Of a stretch of DNA of 64,000 nucleotides, positions 60,166 through 64,000 are shown in pieces (positions within the stretch are counted from its first letter, which is position 1; every line of letters begins with the position of its first letter). The notes beneath the pieces were generated by a model. It saw only the letters and a program-made list of their open reading frames with translations, made no database searches and was not told the DNA's origin. Source of the stretch: Sedimenticola sp. (lineage in GTDB: Bacteria; Pseudomonadota; Gammaproteobacteria; Chromatiales; Chromatiaceae); NCBI GenBank assembly GCA_002869585.1, contig PKUO01000105.1, positions 1 through 64,000 of the forward strand. The letters are read 5' to 3'. The translations under genes and the position numbers were made by a program.

Positions 60166-60982
60166 CTTTTTCGCCTTCAGAAAAATCTTTTAGGTCTGCA
60201 TCTTCTGGTTCACTATCGGACATTGGGGGGTGTTCATCGATGCCGGCAGCTGCTGATTGCTGCGCCTCCTCAGTCAACCCATCGTCCCCATCTGGCAGCA
60301 GATCGGCGTCTGCCTCCTGACTATTCGCCAGAGAAACATCCACCGGGATCGTCTCCTCATCCGCGACCTGATCTTTGTCGGTATCCGGCGATGAGTCAGG
60401 TGAATCCTGATTCACGCCGGTTTCCTCAAAAATCAGCTCCTGATTGATCGAATCGAGATCGCGGATCTCTTGGAGTGTTGGCAGGTCATCCAGCCCCTTC
60501 AGACCGAAGTAGTTCAGAAACTCTCGGGTTGTGGCGTACAGAGAAGGTCTTCCCGGCACATCCCGTTGCCCGACCACGCGCACCCACTCGCGCTCCAGGA
60601 GCGTCTTCATGATATTGGTGCTGACGCTGACGCCGCGGATCTCCTCGATTTCACTGCGGGTGATCGGCTGCCGGTAGGCCACCAGTGCGAGTGTCTCCAG
60701 AAGCGCTCTCGAGTATCTAGCCGGACGCTCCTCCCAAAGTCTGGAGACCCAGGGGGCATAGGCGGCACGTACATTAATGCGAAAACCTCCACCCACTTCC
60801 ACGAGTTCCATGCCGCGATTCTCGTAATCGCTCTGTAATTCGGCGATCACCTGGCGCAGATCACTTTTATCGGACCTCTCCTCTTCGTTGAAAAGTTCGA
60901 GCATGTTATCCAGGCTCAGCGGTCCTCCAGCGGCCAGCAGCGCCGCCTCGATGATCTGTTTTAATTTATTATCGGATGACAT
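60158..60982 (-). CDS. scpB: Segregation and condensation protein B
   Basis: Kleisin-binding winged-helix partner in the SMC-ScpAB condensin. The 274 residues have two winged helices in the first 180 residues ([62 protein letters not shown]). The remaining 90 residues form an acidic, disordered tail ([15 protein letters not shown]), longer than in the minimal family. Stop overlaps the rluB start by 8 nt. Confidence 0.95.
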   Translation of the reverse strand: MSSDNKLKQIIEAALLAAGGPLSLDNMLELFNEEERSDKSDLRQVIAELQSDYENRGMELVEVGGGFRINVRAAYAPWVSRLWEERPARYSRALLETLALVAYRQPITRSEIEEIRGVSVSTNIMKTLLEREWVRVVGQRDVPGRPSLYATTREFLNYFGLKGLDDLPTLQEIRDLDSINQELIFEETGVNQDSPDSSPDTDKDQVADEETIPVDVSLANSQEADADLLPDGDDGLTEEAQQSAAAGIDEHPPMSDSEPEDADLKDFSEGEKDE

Positions 60983-61008
60983 ATTCGGGCCTGTTACACC
61001 TTAAACAA

Positions 61009-61845
61009 TCACTGTGCAGCAGCGGAGGAGACCGCCTTGACATGTATGGGACCAAAGGATTCCGCCTGAACCAACTCCACCAGAGAACCCTTGATAAGTT
61101 CGAGAACGGCAAGAAAGGTAACGACCACCCCGAGCCGCCCCTCCTCGATCTTGAACAGATCGGTGAATTCGGTAAAGGAGTCGCTGTTGATCAGACTGAG
61201 CACCACCGACATCTTCTCCCGCACCGAGAGCGCCTCCATATGCACCTGATGATGGGAGAACATATCCACCCGATGCAGCACATCCTTCAGCGCAAGCAGT
61301 AGCTCCTTAAGATCGACGTCCGGTGGGCGGCGCTCGACACTCTTCTCCGGCACCTCGATTACCGCCTGAAAGACATCCCTGCCCATGCGCGGCAGCCCAT
61401 CGATGTCCTCGGCCGCCTGCTTGTAGCGTTCGTACTCCTGGAGTCTGCGAATCAGCTCGGCGCGCGGGTCATCCTCATCCTCCTCGGTATCGGCCTGTCG
61501 GGGCAGCAGCATGCGCGATTTGATCTCGGCCAGCATCGCCGCCATTACCAGGTATTCCGCGGCCAGCTCCAGGCGCAGCTCTTTCATGATGTCGACATAT
61601 TCCATGTACTGCGCGGTGATCTGGGCGATGGGAATGTCGAGAATATCCAGATTCTGACGCTTGATCAGGTAAAGCAGCAGATCCAGCGGCCCCTCAAAGG
61701 CGTCAAGGAACACCTCCAGCGCGTCCGGCGGAATATAGAGGTCTTTCGGCAACGTGGTCCAGGGCTGCCCCTGCACCACGGCGAACGGCATCTCCTCCTG
61801 GGAGGGATGCTGTACGCCGTCCAGCAGGGTTTCAATTTCGCTCAT
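61009..61845 (-). CDS. scpA: Segregation and condensation protein A
   Basis: Kleisin subunit of the SMC-ScpAB complex. From ATG 61845 it has 278 residues: LDAFEGPLDLLLYLIKRQNLDI at the N-terminus (SMC-neck site), AAEYLVMAAMLAEIKSRMLLP in the middle and a C-terminal winged helix (VVTFLAVLELIKGSLVEL). An upstream in-frame Met (61896) lies inside trpS and lacks homology. No smc gene is in the window. Confidence 0.94.
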   Translation of the reverse strand: MSEIETLLDGVQHPSQEEMPFAVVQGQPWTTLPKDLYIPPDALEVFLDAFEGPLDLLLYLIKRQNLDILDIPIAQITAQYMEYVDIMKELRLELAAEYLVMAAMLAEIKSRMLLPRQADTEEDEDDPRAELIRRLQEYERYKQAAEDIDGLPRMGRDVFQAVIEVPEKSVERRPPDVDLKELLLALKDVLHRVDMFSHHQVHMEALSVREKMSVVLSLINSDSFTEFTDLFKIEEGRLGVVVTFLAVLELIKGSLVELVQAESFGPIHVKAVSSAAAQ

Positions 61846-61867
61846 GGCCTGGGTCCGCGGGAATTGA

Positions 61868-63091
61868 TCATCGCAGATTAAGCGACATGGCGGCACGCAC
61901 TTCGTTCATGGTCTCCTGGGCCATATCCCTCGCCTCTTCACAACCCTCGGCTATGATCGTGCGCACCAGCTCCGGTTGCTCCTCGAAGTCCCGCGCGCGC
62001 TCCTGGATCGGCTTGAGCTCCTGTAGCACCGCATCTATCACCGGCTGTTTGCACTCGATACAGCCTATGCTGGCGGATTTGCATCCATTCTGCACCCACT
62101 GCTTCACATCCTCGCCCGAGTAGACCTCATGGAACTGCCAGACCGGGCATCGGGCCGGATCACCCGGATCGATGCGGCGTACCCGATTGGTATCGGTGGG
62201 CATGGTTCTCAGGGCTTTTTCTATCACTTCAGGCTCTTCGCGTAAGGCGATGGTGTTGTTGTAGGACTTGGACATCTTCTGTCCATCCAGACCCGGCATC
62301 TTCGAGGCCTTGGTCAACAGCGGTTGCGGTTCGGGCAGAATGATGCGACCGCTGCCCTCGAGATAACCGAATAGCCGCTCACGGTCGTTCACCGTGAGAT
62401 TCTGCTGGCTTTCCAACAGCGCCTGGGCCGCCTCCAGGGATACGAGATCCCCCTGCTCCTGATAACCTTTACGGTAACGGTAGTAGAGTTTGGCGTTTTT
62501 CTTACCCATCTTTTTCATCGCATGAATGGAGAGTTCTTCAAAATTCTGCTCACGCCCGTAGATGTGATTGAAGCGCCTGGCCACTTCTCGGGTCAGCTCG
62601 ACGTGGGCCACCTGGTCCTCGCCCACCGGCACCAGACCAGCCTTGTACATCAGGATATCCGCCGCCTGCAGCAGCGGGTAGCCGAGAAAGCCGTAGGTCG
62701 CCAGGTCCTTCTCTTTCAATTTTTCCTGCTGATCCTTGTAGCTGGGTACCCGTTCCAGCCAACCCAGCGGGGTGATCATCGACAGCAGCAGGTGAAACTC
62801 CGCATGTTCGGGGATCTGCGACTGAATAAACAGCTTTGCCTCACCGTGGTTGACCCCGGCGGCCAGCCAGTCGATCACCATGTCCCAGATACTGTTGGGA
62901 ATGATACTGGGGTCCTCATAGTGGGTGGTCAGCGCGTGCCAGTCGGCCACAAAAAAATAGCAGTCATACTCGTGCTGCAAATCGACCCAGTTTTTCAGCA
63001 CCCCGTGATAATGTCCAAGATGCAGGCGACCCGTGGGCCGCATCCCGGATAGAACCCTGGCATGCTGTGCAGAGATATTCAGTTTATCCAT
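61868..63091 (-). CDS. trpS: Tryptophanyl-tRNA synthetase
   Basis: Charges tRNA-Trp. The 407 residues are of the longer TrpS type with an insertion in the second half. HIGH-like motif GRLHLGHYHGVLKN, KMSKS motif QKMSKSYNN, and the family block PLLQAADILMYKAGLVPVGEDQ. The C-terminal extra region has Cys residues (GCKSASIGCIECKQPV) that may bind metal. It precedes scpA by 22 nt and follows the M50 protease gene. Confidence 0.95.
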   Translation of the reverse strand: MDKLNISAQHARVLSGMRPTGRLHLGHYHGVLKNWVDLQHEYDCYFFVADWHALTTHYEDPSIIPNSIWDMVIDWLAAGVNHGEAKLFIQSQIPEHAEFHLLLSMITPLGWLERVPSYKDQQEKLKEKDLATYGFLGYPLLQAADILMYKAGLVPVGEDQVAHVELTREVARRFNHIYGREQNFEELSIHAMKKMGKKNAKLYYRYRKGYQEQGDLVSLEAAQALLESQQNLTVNDRERLFGYLEGSGRIILPEPQPLLTKASKMPGLDGQKMSKSYNNTIALREEPEVIEKALRTMPTDTNRVRRIDPGDPARCPVWQFHEVYSGEDVKQWVQNGCKSASIGCIECKQPVIDAVLQELKPIQERARDFEEQPELVRTIIAEGCEEARDMAQETMNEVRAAMSLNLR

Positions 63092-63105
63092 TTGTATTAT
63101 TTACT

Positions 63106-63771
63106 TTAAAATATTTGTCTAACTATTTCAGATCCTGGTAAAATTTGTATTACCAGAGTCACCAGTGGCCAGAGTATCTTACCCAGAATACCTGAGATCA
63201 ATAACCCGATAAGGATAATCATCCCGTAGGGTTCAAGCCGGGAAAATGCCAACGCAAATTTTGGCGGCAGCAGTGAGTTGAGAATCCGCCCGCCATCCAG
63301 CGGGAGTATCGGCAACAGGTTGAGCACCATCAGTACCGAGTTGAACAGCACCCCGGCACCGGCCATGTAGATCATGGGTACGGCGGCCCATTTATAGTCT
63401 GGAAGCAGAGCAACGCCCAGCAGAATCAACAACGACCAGCCCAGAGCCATGAGCAGATTGGCCCCCGGCCCCGCCATTGCCACCAGTGCCATGTCGCGAC
63501 GCGGATTGCGCAAATTGCGCCAGGTGACCGGCACCGGCTTGGCCCAGCCGAAGATGAACCCACTCAGAAAGAAGGTCAACAGGGGAACCAGCACAGTCCC
63601 CATCGGATCGATATGCTTCAGGGGATTCGAGGTTACCCGTCCAAGCATCAGCGCGGTTTTGTCACCGCACCGGTTCGCCATCCAGCCGTGTGCCGCCTCA
63701 TGCAGGGTAATGGCAAACAGGATGGGAATCGCAAATACAGCGATCTTCTGAATAATCGTTAAGGCTTCCAT
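63106..63771 (-). CDS. Site-2 protease family (M50) membrane metalloprotease
   Basis: An intramembrane zinc protease of 221 residues, without PDZ domain. The zinc motif HEAAHGW lies in the first hydrophobic segment and the third-ligand motif LLPILPLDGGRILN in the later part. Four to six hydrophobic helices. It is the short M50B type found in a Sua5/YciO-M50-trpS-scpA-scpB-rluB series; the substrate is unknown. Confidence 0.92.
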   Translation of the reverse strand: MEALTIIQKIAVFAIPILFAITLHEAAHGWMANRCGDKTALMLGRVTSNPLKHIDPMGTVLVPLLTFFLSGFIFGWAKPVPVTWRNLRNPRRDMALVAMAGPGANLLMALGWSLLILLGVALLPDYKWAAVPMIYMAGAGVLFNSVLMVLNLLPILPLDGGRILNSLLPPKFALAFSRLEPYGMIILIGLLISGILGKILWPLVTLVIQILPGSEIVRQIF

Positions 63772-63810
63772 CAGCGGATTATACCCATCTCGACCCCTGC
63801 CGGCAGTCCC

Positions 63811-64000
63811 TTAGACATCAAACAACGAGGCATCGCCCTTGCCTACCCGGATAATCTGCGGCGTATCATCGATCATATCGACCACGGTGGTTGGCTCAAA
63901 GCCGCAATAGCCACCATCGATCACCAGATCGACATCGTGTCCGAGTATGTCGCGCATCTCATAGGGATCGGTCATCGGCTCGTTGTCTCCGGGCAGCAGC
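63811..64000 (-). CDS. YciO/Sua5/YrdC-family protein, C-terminal end (partial)
   Basis: The last 63 codons of a gene that runs off the right edge; stop TAA at 63811-63813. The visible part reads LPGDNEPMTDPYEMRDIL, then VDLVIDGGYCGFEPTTVVD and PQIIRVGKGDAS. The D-G-G/T-T-V-V-D block is the L-threonylcarbamoyl-AMP synthase (TsaC) fold; the ending matches YciO rather than TsaC. YciO has weak or no essential role; the gene often precedes an M50 protease and trpS, as here. Confidence 0.88.
   Translation of the reverse strand, partial: LLPGDNEPMTDPYEMRDILGHDVDLVIDGGYCGFEPTTVVDMIDDTPQIIRVGKGDASLFDV

Overview
The window is typical chromosomal DNA of a gammaproteobacterium. The gene orders uvrY-uvrC-pgsA-tRNA-Gly-tRNA-Cys, aroA-cmk-rpsA-ihfB, serS/crcB-rarA-lolA-ftsK, trxB-aat-bpt-infA / clpA-clpS-csp-icd and scpA-scpB-rluB are all familiar from that class. 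A secreted Gly/Tyr/Trp-rich sulfur globule protein and an Isp-type [NiFe] hydrogenase operon (hynS-isp1-isp2-hynL order, as in purple sulfur bacteria) point to a sulfur-oxidising, sulfur-storing lineage of the Chromatiales / Sedimenticola / Thiodiazotropha kind. The genus is an inference; I could not run a search.

Layout. 1-5500: end of gluQ, tRNA-Leu, a small cytochrome c, tRNA-Cys, tRNA-Gly, pgsA, uvrC, a family-5 uracil-DNA glycosylase, a GacA/UvrY regulator and tRNA-Ser. 5.7-15.4 kb: a BAX-inhibitor-like membrane protein, an RRM protein, a receiver/PP2C/HATPase regulator, lexA, a SET protein, an ArnD-like protein, tex, an unannotated 56-codon membrane protein under an SOS-like operator, and pabB. 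15.5-25 kb: ihfB-rpsA-cmk-aroA, a molybdopterin oxidoreductase, a shikimate kinase, a MotY-like protein and a secreted PPC-domain protein. 25-36.6 kb: the split class II ribonucleotide reductase nrdJab behind NrdR boxes, a phosphoribosyltransferase, HDOD and DUF3334 proteins, a sulfurtransferase, ttcA with a coupled unknown gene, a gate-domain membrane protein, pdxH, and a four-repeat secreted protein broken by an in-frame stop. 36.6-43.3 kb: the hydrogenase locus and the sulfur globule gene. 43.3-64 kb: serS, DUF190-crcB, rarA-lolA-ftsK, trxB, the complete N-degron module (aat, bpt, clpS, clpA) with infA and csp, monomeric icd, a MagIII-like glycosylase, rluB-scpB-scpA-trpS, an M50 protease and the end of a YciO/Sua5 gene.

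The most notable signal is a pair of nearly identical operators, each made of GTTC-N7-GTTC facing GAAC-N7-GAAC around the probable -10. One is at lexA (9163-9208). The other (13752-13798) precedes a 56-codon tail-anchored membrane protein. GTTC-N7-GTTC is the alphaproteobacterial LexA box, and the recognition helix of this LexA looks alpha-like. The small gene is therefore a candidate DNA-damage-induced membrane effector, possibly a cell-division inhibitor. Other points are an ArnD homologue without its catalytic/metal residues, the interrupted repeat protein, NrdR boxes at the class II reductase, and the glyW-cysT-leuZ tRNA order split by a cytochrome gene.
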